Shown here: positions 1 to 5,690 of the stretch, piece after piece
How the letters are laid out: each line of letters begins with the position of its first letter
Position numbering within the stretch: the first letter of the stretch is position 1
NCBI GenBank assembly: GCA_023249275.1
Contig: JAHFCV010000028.1
Location: forward strand, 1-16,908
Source of the DNA: Candidatus Methanoperedens sp.
GTDB lineage: Archaea; Halobacteriota; Methanosarcinia; Methanosarcinales; Methanoperedenaceae
Direction of reading: 5' to 3'
Length of the DNA stretch: 16,908 nt
Position numbers and translations under genes: made by a program
Notes under the pieces: model-generated
Told to the model about the DNA's origin: nothing
Database searches by the model: none
The model's input: only the letters and a program-made list of their open reading frames with translations

Positions 1-846
1 ATGGTCAGGAATAAGGACATAGATTCAAGCAAATACGAGGCGCTGCGCAATACCCCGCGCCCCGGGCACGCTGATTTGACTTACGAATTGAAATACGGCA
101 TCCGTGACTGGCGGGGAGGGGGAAGGTCGTCAGCGCGCGAGACCGTGGGGCGCGTAGCAGCAGGAGCAGTCGCAAAAAAGATTTTAGCCATTCATAATAT
201 TGAAGTTCTCGGGCATGTGGTGGAGCTCGGAGGCATCCGCGCAAAACCTGTGAATATTGAAGAAATCCGCGAAAACACGGAAAAAAATCCGGTCAGGTGC
301 GCCGATATAGAGGCGGCTGTGGAAATGGAAGCCATGATACATGCCGCGCGAAGCGAGGGCGATAGCGTGGGAGGGATTGTCGAAATAATAGGCACTGGCG
401 TCCCCGCAGGAGTCGGCGAGCCTGTTTTCGATAAGCTGAGCGCAGAGCTTGCAAAGGCATTGATGAGCATAGGCGCTGTTAAAGGCGTTGAAATAGGAGC
501 GGGGTTTAAATCTGCCAATATGAGAGGAAGCCAGATGAACGACCCGATTACTATTAAGGGCGGGAAAATAACCACGCTTACCAACAACGCTGGCGGAATC
601 CTGGGAGGCATCAGTAACGGTGAACCTGTTATTTGCAGGATTACAGTGAAACCCACACCTTCTATCTCTAAAGAACAGCGTACTGTTGATATGAGTACTA
701 TGAAAGACACAAAAATAAAAATACAGGGGCGTCATGACCCTTCAATACCGCCGCGCATCGTTCCTGTGGCAGAAGCCATGATGGCGCTCGTGCTCGTAGA
801 TATGATGATGAGAGGCGGGTTTATAAATCCAATTATCGGAGAATAG
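1..846 (+). CDS. aroC: Chorismate synthase, C-terminal ~280 residues (5' end outside window)
   Basis: Converts 5-enolpyruvylshikimate-3-phosphate to chorismate, the last common step of aromatic biosynthesis, using reduced FMN in the cytoplasm. The visible part carries the family's core: RPGHAD (residues 20-25 of the fragment), the FMN-site block GGGRSSARET (39-48) followed by RVAAGAVAKK, NNAGGILGGISNG (195-207), and the C-terminal signature RHDPSIPPR (244-252) before a hydrophobic helix. Family members are about 360-370 residues, so roughly 85 N-terminal residues lie upstream. The ATG at base 1 is an internal methionine, not the start, because it aligns with the RNKD region that is well inside the protein. 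The gene ends with TAG at 844-846, 7 nt before sepS, so the two are almost certainly cotranscribed. Identification is very safe; only the missing 5' end is uncertain. Confidence 0.96.
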   Translation: MVRNKDIDSSKYEALRNTPRPGHADLTYELKYGIRDWRGGGRSSARETVGRVAAGAVAKKILAIHNIEVLGHVVELGGIRAKPVNIEEIRENTEKNPVRCADIEAAVEMEAMIHAARSEGDSVGGIVEIIGTGVPAGVGEPVFDKLSAELAKALMSIGAVKGVEIGAGFKSANMRGSQMNDPITIKGGKITTLTNNAGGILGGISNGEPVICRITVKPTPSISKEQRTVDMSTMKDTKIKIQGRHDPSIPPRIVPVAEAMMALVLVDMMMRGGFINPIIGE

Positions 847-853
847 TATTAGC

Positions 854-2467
854 ATGAAATTCAATCCTGACGATATTAAAGAAGCGACAAAGGCTGATTT
901 TGATGCAGCCTGGAACGAAGGGAAAAAATACGTTTCAAGCCCCGGAATTAATGAGAAATACCCGCGCGTTTCGTTAAAGTACGGTAAACCCCATCCGGTA
1001 TTTGACACTATCCAGCGTCTGCGGGATGCGTACATGCGCCTCGGATTTCTGGAGTTCATGAACCCCATTATCGTGGAAGACAGGGACATCCACAAGCAAT
1101 TCGGGTACGAGGCGCTCGCAGTGCTTGACCGCTGCTTCTATACAGGCGGTCTTCCAAGACCAAACGTGGGCATCTCGGATGAGAGAATAACTGAGATTAA
1201 AAGCATACTTGGTGATTTAAATGACGAAGGGATTGAAAAAATAAGGCAGATACTTCATTCGTACAAGAAAGGTGAAATTGAAGGCGATGACCTTGTTCCT
1301 GAGATGGCAAAAGATTTGAACGTCCCTGATTCAAAGGTTGCCGTGATGATTGACCATGTTTTCCCTGAATTCAAGTCGCTCGTTCCCGTATGTTCCCAGA
1401 ACACGCTGCGCAGCCACATGACATCTGGCTGGTTCATCAGTCTTGGTGAAATGGCGGATTATTGCAGGATTCCCTTGAAGCTCTTTTCTGTGGACAGGTG
1501 CTTCAGGCGCGAGCAGGCTGAGGATGCCACGCGCCTCATGGCTTATTATTCCGCATCCTGCATCATAATGGATGAGAACGTGAGCGTGGATGACGGAAAA
1601 GCCGTGGCGGCGGGGCTACTGTCACAATTTGGTTTTTCTAATTTCACCTTCAGACCCGATGAAAAACGGAGCAAGTATTATGTTCCTGATACACAGACGG
1701 AGGTATTCGCTTTCCATCCCAAGCTTGTTGGCTCGAAGACCAAATACAAGGACGGATGGGTGGAAGTTGCTACTTTTGGGATTTATTCGCCGTCTGCGCT
1801 CTCGCAATACAATATTCCATATCCTGTGATGAACCTTGGAATGGGAGTTGAGCGGCTTGCGATGATACTGCATGATTCTACGGATGTCCGCGCGCTCACG
1901 TATCCGCAGTTCCAGTACAAGACCAACTGGGTGATGTCTGATAGCGAGATTGCATCCCTGGTTTATACCGAGGATGCGCCTGCGACAGGAACAGGGAAGG
2001 AAATCCAGGACGCTATCGTAAAGACATGCGAGCAGTATGGGAATACGCCAAGCCCGTGTGAATTCACAGCATGGGAAGGACAGTTGTTTGACAGGAATAT
2101 CAGAGTGAAGGTGGTGGAGCCGGAGGAGAATACCAAACTCTGCGGTCCTGCTGCCATGAATGAAATTATTTCTTACAAAAACGATATACTTGGGCTGCCC
2201 AGAACTTCAAGATGGGATGAGGCTTTTAAAACCGGGGTGAGTACAGGCATCAGGTATATCGATGCTTTTGCCGCGCGATGCGCCAGGGAGATAGAGGATG
2301 CCGTGCAGAAAGGAAGCGGCTCTGAGACCAGAGCCAGGATTATCAAGGTGCCTTCCGAGATAAATATAAAAATAGACCCTATTGCGCAGCGGTATATTAC
2401 GGGGCTAAAGAAAAAGATTGATACGCGTGGACCTGTTTTTACGACTGTGAGGATGGAAATATTATGA
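854..2467 (+). CDS. sepS: O-phosphoserine--tRNA(Cys) ligase (SepRS)
   Basis: Class II aminoacyl-tRNA synthetase that charges tRNA(Cys) with O-phosphoserine; SepCysS (not in this window) then converts it to Cys-tRNA(Cys). The 537-residue length matches the family (about 535). Class II motif 2 is visible as CFRREQAEDATRL (216-228) and motif 3 as NLGMGVERL (327-335). The phosphoserine pocket of the Archaeoglobus enzyme (Thr188, Ser231, Ser233, Asn325, from memory) corresponds with a constant offset of two to T190, S233, S235 and N327, all present. This argues for an active SepRS rather than a PheRS alpha subunit, its closest relative. The start ATG at 854 follows aroC by 7 nt, with GGAG about 12 nt upstream. 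The stop overlaps the next ATG as ATGA. SepRS occurs mainly in methanogens, ANME archaea and Archaeoglobus. Confidence 0.96.
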   Translation: MKFNPDDIKEATKADFDAAWNEGKKYVSSPGINEKYPRVSLKYGKPHPVFDTIQRLRDAYMRLGFLEFMNPIIVEDRDIHKQFGYEALAVLDRCFYTGGLPRPNVGISDERITEIKSILGDLNDEGIEKIRQILHSYKKGEIEGDDLVPEMAKDLNVPDSKVAVMIDHVFPEFKSLVPVCSQNTLRSHMTSGWFISLGEMADYCRIPLKLFSVDRCFRREQAEDATRLMAYYSASCIIMDENVSVDDGKAVAAGLLSQFGFSNFTFRPDEKRSKYYVPDTQTEVFAFHPKLVGSKTKYKDGWVEVATFGIYSPSALSQYNIPYPVMNLGMGVERLAMILHDSTDVRALTYPQFQYKTNWVMSDSEIASLVYTEDAPATGTGKEIQDAIVKTCEQYGNTPSPCEFTAWEGQLFDRNIRVKVVEPEENTKLCGPAAMNEIISYKNDILGLPRTSRWDEAFKTGVSTGIRYIDAFAARCAREIEDAVQKGSGSETRARIIKVPSEINIKIDPIAQRYITGLKKKIDTRGPVFTTVRMEIL

Positions 2468-3342
2468 AACAGACAGGATACGCATACGCATTCGGCGCAG
2501 GAACGATAATCAACGCAATCGCCATATGGAAAGGCGCTGCATTTTGCATTGACCTGAAAACAGAAGCCGAAATTGTACTTACAGATGATAAAAAAATCAA
2601 AGGGTACATGGAAGAAGGAGGGGATACCGCACTCATTGAGCGCTGCGTAAAACTTACCCTTTCGCGCTTCGGCTCAACTTCAGGCGCAAAGGTCGCCACA
2701 AAAAGCGAAATCCCGATAGCCAGCGGGCTTAAAAGCTCAAGCGCCGCCGCCAATGCAACAGTGCTTGCGACTCTTGATGCGCTGGGTGAGAAACTCGAAC
2801 CCATTGAAGCGGTAAAAATAGGCGTACAGGCGGCGCTTGATGCAAAAGTGACGATTACCGGCGCCTTTGATGACGCCTGCGCCTCCATGCTTGGCGGATT
2901 TGTGATTACGGATAATAAGAATATGGAGCTTATAAGCAGGGTGGAGCGCGATTCTGAGGTGCTGATTCTTGCACCTGAAAAAAAGGTATTTAGCTCTGCT
3001 ACCAACGTTGGGCGCTCAAGGCTCATCGGGCGCTGGGTGGAACTTGCGTATAATGAAGCTCTGGAGGGAAATTATGAAAAAGCAATGACTCTCAACGGCT
3101 TCCTGTACTGCGCGGCGCTTGGTTTTGGCACAGAACCCATGATGGCGGCGCTTGAGGTGGGCATCGAAGGCGTGAGTTTATCAGGCACAGGACCTGCGTA
3201 CACTGCGCTTGGAAGCCCTGAACTTCTTGATTTGCTTGAGCCTGTGTGGAGAAGGATGGGCGGAAAAGTGATAAGGACTAAGGTTATAAATACCCCGTAT
3301 TTAAATACGGGGACTAATACTGGTGCGAGAACATGCCGCTAA
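2464..3342 (+). CDS. aroK: Shikimate kinase, archaeal GHMP-kinase type
   Basis: Phosphorylates shikimate at the 3-hydroxyl with ATP. This is the archaeal enzyme of the GHMP superfamily, unrelated to bacterial AroK/AroL. The GHMP phosphate-binding loop is PIASGLKSSSAAANA (84-98), and the C-terminal GHMP motif appears as SLSGTGPAY. The N-terminus YAFGAGTIINAIA is typical of the archaeal kinases. Length of 292 residues is normal for the group. The ATG overlaps the sepS stop (ATGA, 2464-2467), implying translational coupling. The C-terminus is odd: a 20-bp perfect palindrome (3293-3312) flanked by AATAC repeats lies inside the last codons and adds nine residues without changing the frame. The next gene starts inside this one at 3333. 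Function is assigned from motifs and from the neighbouring aroC and chorismate mutase; a homoserine kinase is much less likely. Confidence 0.93.
   Translation: MKQTGYAYAFGAGTIINAIAIWKGAAFCIDLKTEAEIVLTDDKKIKGYMEEGGDTALIERCVKLTLSRFGSTSGAKVATKSEIPIASGLKSSSAAANATVLATLDALGEKLEPIEAVKIGVQAALDAKVTITGAFDDACASMLGGFVITDNKNMELISRVERDSEVLILAPEKKVFSSATNVGRSRLIGRWVELAYNEALEGNYEKAMTLNGFLYCAALGFGTEPMMAALEVGIEGVSLSGTGPAYTALGSPELLDLLEPVWRRMGGKVIRTKVINTPYLNTGTNTGARTCR
3289..3320. repeat. 20-bp perfect palindrome with AATAC flanks inside the aroK 3' end
   Basis: CCCCGTATTTAAATACGGGG occupies 3293-3312 and is a perfect inverted repeat with 10-bp arms and no spacer. AATAC occurs at 3289-3293 and again at 3316-3320. 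Removing 27 nt (3294-3320) restores an uninterrupted reading frame in which VINT is followed directly by GARTCR. The shape is that of a small palindromic element inserted with a short target duplication or slipped copy. No second copy was found in the window. Confidence 0.7.
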
Positions 3343-3617
3343 AAATGGTCAGGGCGAAGATTGAAAAAATTGATGCGCAGATACTTAACCTTATCGAGCA
3401 GAGGACGGCGCTGGCAAAGGATGTGCTTGAGGCAAAGAGAGCCGAGGGCAAGCCGATTAATGATGTGGAGCAGAATAAAGTGGTGCTGGACAGGGTGGCG
3501 AATTTAGCGACTGAACGAGGGCTTGATGGGGAAGAGGTAAAGAGGATTTTTGAGATGTTGATTAAGATGAATATCGAGAGGCAGCATGAGTTGAGCGGGG
3601 AAGGGAATCTGCCGTGA
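3333..3617 (+). CDS. aroQ: Chorismate mutase, monofunctional AroQ type
   Basis: Rearranges chorismate to prephenate for phenylalanine and tyrosine synthesis. The 94-residue all-helical protein has the AroQ layout: helix 1 with R7 and the long RAKIEKIDAQILNLIEQR stretch, R24, K35, D44 and Q86 near the end. Aligned by eye to the E. coli P-protein mutase, R7, R24, K35, D44 and the terminal Gln match R11, R28, K39, D48 and Q88. R51 and E52 are replaced by Q47 and N48, which is unusual because most AroQ enzymes keep Arg-Glu there. The start at 3333 overlaps aroK by 10 nt with GGTG just upstream; an alternative ATG at 3345 lies after the aroK stop but lacks a clear ribosome site. It is the last recognisable aromatic gene of this operon. 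Confidence 0.9.
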   Translation: MPLKMVRAKIEKIDAQILNLIEQRTALAKDVLEAKRAEGKPINDVEQNKVVLDRVANLATERGLDGEEVKRIFEMLIKMNIERQHELSGEGNLP

Positions 3618-3648
3618 AAATGGTATATTAAGATGATGTGGTGACCCT

Positions 3649-4380
3649 ATGAAACAAATACAAATAACACTGACACCCCGTGAATCAAAGCGAATTATAG
3701 CCATGGGAGTAAAGAAACTCCCGGTTGTCCGGCAGGCGCTGAAGAAAGGAATCATCCTTATAACTCTCGGTACAACCAATGCGTATGTAGCAGAAGAACT
3801 TACAGGAAAGAAGATAGACCATCTCAGGTATGCGGCGGGTTACATTGATGGAACAGCTACTGTTGTTCCTCAGGACAGGCGCTTGCCTATGATTGCCCTG
3901 AAGAACGGAAAGGAAGTGAACGGAGACGGCGTAATAAATGAGATGACTTCCCAGGATGTGGTCATAAAAGGAGCAAACGCCCTTGACCCTGAAGGCATAG
4001 CAGGCGTCATGATGGCAAATCCGGCTGGAGGCACTACAGGAACTATACTGGGGGCTGTCATGGCAAGAGGCATTAACCTCGTTATTCCTGTTGGCATTGA
4101 AAAGTCCATACCATACTCTGTAACAAAGATTTCCAGAAGAATAGGCATCGAGCGCTGCAGCAAGGCAACAGGGCTTCCTGTTGGTATGATGCCGCTTTGC
4201 GGAACTGTTATTACCGAAGTGGAAGTGCTCACGCTGCTGGGTGCCGAGGATGTTTTCCCGATAGGCGCAGGGGGCGTAGCAGGTGGCGAGGGGTCAATAA
4301 CCCTGTGCGTTATGGGGGATAAAGCCGAAGAGATTTTTGAACTTGTGCAAAAGGTAAAAGAGAGAAAAGGAGAGCTTTAA
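3649..4380 (+). CDS. Unassigned 243-residue protein, possible NagB/RpiA-like fold
   Basis: I do not recognise a characterised family. The protein is soluble-looking, with no signal peptide or clear membrane helix, and is rich in glycine loops between beta-strand-like segments. LGTTNAYVAEEL (40-51) and VVIKGANALD (104-113) recall the substrate loops of RpiA/NagB/CoA-transferase-like enzymes; NPAGGTTGT (124-132) and PIGAGGVAGGEGS (224-236) could bind phosphate or a nucleotide. Two cysteines, C160 and C174, sit in a basic central region. GGTGA (3640-3644) lies 4 nt before the ATG, a good ribosome site. It starts 31 nt after chorismate mutase on the same strand, so it may share the operon, although a TATA-like GGTATATTA (3622-3630) in the gap could give it its own promoter. 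Coding status is secure; the fold suggestion is inference and weak. Confidence 0.85.
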   Translation: MKQIQITLTPRESKRIIAMGVKKLPVVRQALKKGIILITLGTTNAYVAEELTGKKIDHLRYAAGYIDGTATVVPQDRRLPMIALKNGKEVNGDGVINEMTSQDVVIKGANALDPEGIAGVMMANPAGGTTGTILGAVMARGINLVIPVGIEKSIPYSVTKISRRIGIERCSKATGLPVGMMPLCGTVITEVEVLTLLGAEDVFPIGAGGVAGGEGSITLCVMGDKAEEIFELVQKVKERKGEL

Positions 4381-4393
4381 AAGTTCCTTCAAA

Positions 4394-4424
4394 AAATGTT
4401 CGTAAAACAGATTTACGAACATTT
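4394..4424. repeat. Perfect 13-bp inverted repeat with 5-nt spacer
   Basis: AAATGTTCGTAAA (4394-4406) and TTTACGAACATTT (4412-4424) are exact reverse complements separated by ACAGA. The repeat begins 14 nt after the stop of the 243-residue gene. As RNA it would form a stable stem and might end that transcript, but no T-rich tract follows, so a protein-binding operator fits at least as well. Its half-site TTCGTA recurs at 4506. Confidence 0.75.
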
Positions 4425-4479
4425 AGAAAACGGGCTTGACCCCCTGGAAATAGCCAGAAATATCAGGATACACAAATAA
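4396..4479 (+). pseudogene. 27-codon mini-ORF with helix-turn-helix-like sequence; possible gene remnant
   Basis: An ATG-initiated reading frame of 27 codons ends at TAA (4477-4479). Its second half, LENGLDPLEIARNIRI, resembles the first helices of a winged or resolvase-type helix-turn-helix, and it then stops where a recognition helix would be expected. It is in the same frame as the 243-residue gene, five codons beyond that gene's stop. It has no clear ribosome site and its start overlaps the 13-bp inverted repeat. It is either the leftover N-terminus of a DNA-binding protein or a chance frame. Confidence 0.25.
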
Positions 4480-4490
4480 TTGAGCGCAAA

Positions 4491-4521
4491 CTATATCTAT
4501 GATTGTTCGTAAATATATGAA
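4491..4521 (+). promoter_or_regulatory. Promoter of the 75-residue membrane protein with TTCGTA-N4-TATGAA operator
   Basis: Two TATA candidates precede the gene at 4561: CTATATCT (4491-4498) and AAATATAT (4512-4519 region). TTCGTA (4506-4511), four bases, then TATGAA (4516-4521) forms an imperfect palindrome differing at one base from TTCGTA-N4-TACGAA, the box described for the methanogen redox regulator MsvR (recalled, not looked up). The palindrome overlaps one TATA candidate and lies just downstream of the other, where a bound repressor would block transcription. Confidence 0.45.
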
Positions 4522-4560
4522 CTAATAGTAAAAAACGATGTCAAAAACGGAGATGAAAAA

Positions 4561-4788
4561 ATGATAAATAGAAAAACGAAATTGGTATTGGCAATGGGGT
4601 TTGCCGGCCTGGTTCTTGCACTGTTTGTTCCGCTGCAAGCAATATTTCTTGGATTACTGCTCGGGCTTCTCTTTGTCCCGCCATTAGTAGCTCTGGGAAC
4701 AACACTCATTGAAGGGGCTTCTGTAATTTCAAAGGAACTTGGAAAACCGGCGCAATCGGAAAGAAAAGCTCTGGCAATTTATACCTGA
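4561..4788 (+). CDS. Small two-helix membrane protein of unknown function
   Basis: I do not recognise the family. The 75-residue product has a short basic N-terminus (MINRKTK), two hydrophobic segments at about 8-25 and 27-50 joined by PLQA, and a polar C-terminus with a KELGKPAQSERK stretch, so both ends are probably cytoplasmic. GGAGATGA (4549-4556) is a near-consensus archaeal ribosome site 4 nt before the ATG, which is good evidence for real translation. The upstream region holds TATA candidates and a TTCGTA-type palindrome, suggesting its own regulated promoter. An 8-codon frame (4538-4564) overlaps its start as ATGA and might couple translation. A T-rich stretch follows the stop immediately. 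The neighbouring VapBC genes converge on it. Function is unknown; a membrane stress or accessory role is only a guess from the regulation. Confidence 0.65.
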   Translation: MINRKTKLVLAMGFAGLVLALFVPLQAIFLGLLLGLLFVPPLVALGTTLIEGASVISKELGKPAQSERKALAIYT

Positions 4789-4813
4789 GTTTTATTTTTT
4801 TGATGCTACTCAG
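4785..4813 (+). terminator. T-rich terminator with flanking inverted repeat
   Basis: The stop codon is followed at once by GTTTTATTTTTTTG (4789-4802), the T-rich signal typical of archaeal termination on the + strand. CTGAGT (4785-4790) and ACTCAG (4808-4813) are exact reverse complements that enclose the T tract. The same repeat lies downstream of vapC on the other strand, but there it would be A-rich and is a poorer stop signal. Confidence 0.45.
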
Positions 4814-4847
4814 TGATGAATTATTCGTTCTGAGCTTAGCGTCTTTT

Positions 4848-5294
4848 TCACCGGTGTTTGGTTATTATCTCATCCGGAGTCATTACAGAAATGTCGGTAC
4901 GCCCTTCAAAATGTTTCACATTCCATGTCACAAATTTAGAACAATTATGCTCTTCAGCCACATTCAGTATCAGCGCGTCCATAAAATTCATTTTCAAGCT
5001 GATTTTTCCAAACGTTTTGTCAAATAACTGCTCTACAAATGCATCGGCGGATTCGTATGCTGTAGAGGGAAATAGTATTTTTAGGTCATACACTTCAGGG
5101 AATCCTTTAAGCAATTTTTTCAATTCGGAAGTATTCAGATTGAAGGAAGCGATACCAAGAAGCTCAAACAAATTGTAGATTGATGTGCATTTATCCTTTA
5201 AATCACTATTTAGAAACTCTCTTGCAGCGCTGTATCTATTATCGTTTTTAAAAAGTTTCTCAATCACAAAAATATCCGTGTCAATGAAAATCAT
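4848..5294 (-). CDS. vapC: PIN-domain toxin (VapC type)
   Basis: A 148-residue PIN-domain protein, the ribonuclease toxin of type II VapBC systems, which usually cleaves tRNA or rRNA in a metal-dependent way. The N-terminus MIFIDTDIFV gives the first acidic residue D5 (and D7), E44 sits in NLFELLG, D106 in MNFMDALIL, and FVTWNVKHF (121-129) is the usual last strand, with N125 in the place often held by Asp. These residues together suggest an intact active site. It starts 2 nt after the antitoxin gene's stop, the standard antitoxin-first order. It converges on the 75-residue membrane protein gene with about 60 bp between stops. Base composition is visibly more AT-rich than the fpo genes, consistent with an acquired module. 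The identification as a PIN protein is firm; its RNA target cannot be read from the sequence. Confidence 0.88.
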   Translation of the reverse strand: MIFIDTDIFVIEKLFKNDNRYSAAREFLNSDLKDKCTSIYNLFELLGIASFNLNTSELKKLLKGFPEVYDLKILFPSTAYESADAFVEQLFDKTFGKISLKMNFMDALILNVAEEHNCSKFVTWNVKHFEGRTDISVMTPDEIITKHR

Positions 5295-5296
5295 TT

Positions 5297-5608
5297 TTAT
5301 CCCCTGAGTTCTTTCATAACGCTTTCAGCACTTGTTCCGAAACGCTTTTTCCACTCTATTCCGCCCCTGATTTTTTCCCATAGTGCATCGAATTCTTTTG
5401 TAGAGTAACCACGCTTTACATGCTTGCCCCGCAGTTCTTCTCTTATGAATTTGGCTACATCGCTTTCTGCCTGCCTTATACCCACGAAATGACGCACTGC
5501 ATCAATAATTACCTCGCTCTTGTTTTTGTAAAAGCCTTTTTTAACGAGGTCTTCGATATTCTTTAGTATTACGGATGGCATTCTAACTTGTACTACATTA
5601 GTTGTCAT
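5297..5608 (-). CDS. vapB: Ribbon-helix-helix antitoxin of the VapBC pair
   Basis: The product (103 residues from the chosen start) has an N-terminal ribbon-helix-helix DNA-binding domain, NVVQVRMPSVILKNIEDLVK continuing to about residue 42 with the typical GFYKNKSEVIIDAVRHFV second helix. A charged C-terminal part follows that would wrap around the toxin. The domain normally represses its own promoter. I chose the ATG at 5606-5608 rather than the in-frame ATG six codons upstream (5626). A TATA box at 5638-5645 would place transcription start near 5615, downstream of the longer start, and RHH domains begin just before the beta strand. No ribosome site precedes it, which fits a nearly leaderless message. 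vapC follows after 2 nt. The gene lies 82 bp beyond fpoO on the same strand. Confidence 0.85.
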   Translation of the reverse strand: MTTNVVQVRMPSVILKNIEDLVKKGFYKNKSEVIIDAVRHFVGIRQAESDVAKFIREELRGKHVKRGYSTKEFDALWEKIRGGIEWKKRFGTSAESVMKELRG

Positions 5609-5635
5609 ACAAAGTAAGATATGCATTGGGGATAC

Positions 5636-5645
5636 AAATATATAA
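5636..5645 (-). promoter_or_regulatory. TATA box of vapBC
   Basis: On the - strand the sequence reads TTATATATTT, a strong archaeal TATA box, 30-37 nt before the chosen antitoxin ATG. Initiation about 25 nt downstream gives a leader of only a few bases. The position decides against the upstream in-frame ATG. Confidence 0.6.
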
Positions 5646-5664
5646 CGATATTATCCTGTGATGG

Positions 5665-5676
5665 AAAATTTAAAAG
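5665..5676 (-). terminator. Weak T-rich candidate terminator after fpoO
   Basis: On the - strand CTTTTAAATTTT lies about 15 nt beyond the fpoO stop. It is T-rich but interrupted and has no strong stem, so read-through from the fpo operon into vapBC is possible. Confidence 0.3.
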
Positions 5677-5690
5677 CCTTTAATGTTGCC

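Noticed and set aside
4858..5178. 106-residue + strand reading frame
   Set aside because: It lies fully opposite the vapC gene, which has clear PIN motifs; the composition is that of a shadow frame.
5609..5626. Upstream in-frame start for the VapB antitoxin
   Set aside because: The TATA box at 5638-5645 would put the transcript start downstream of this ATG, and the extra six residues are not part of the RHH domain.
5658..5672. GTGATGGAAAATTTA shared with 16052-16066 at the marker 9 gene start
   Set aside because: A 15-nt AT-rich match between two places in a window of this size can occur by chance, and the first copy has no coding context.
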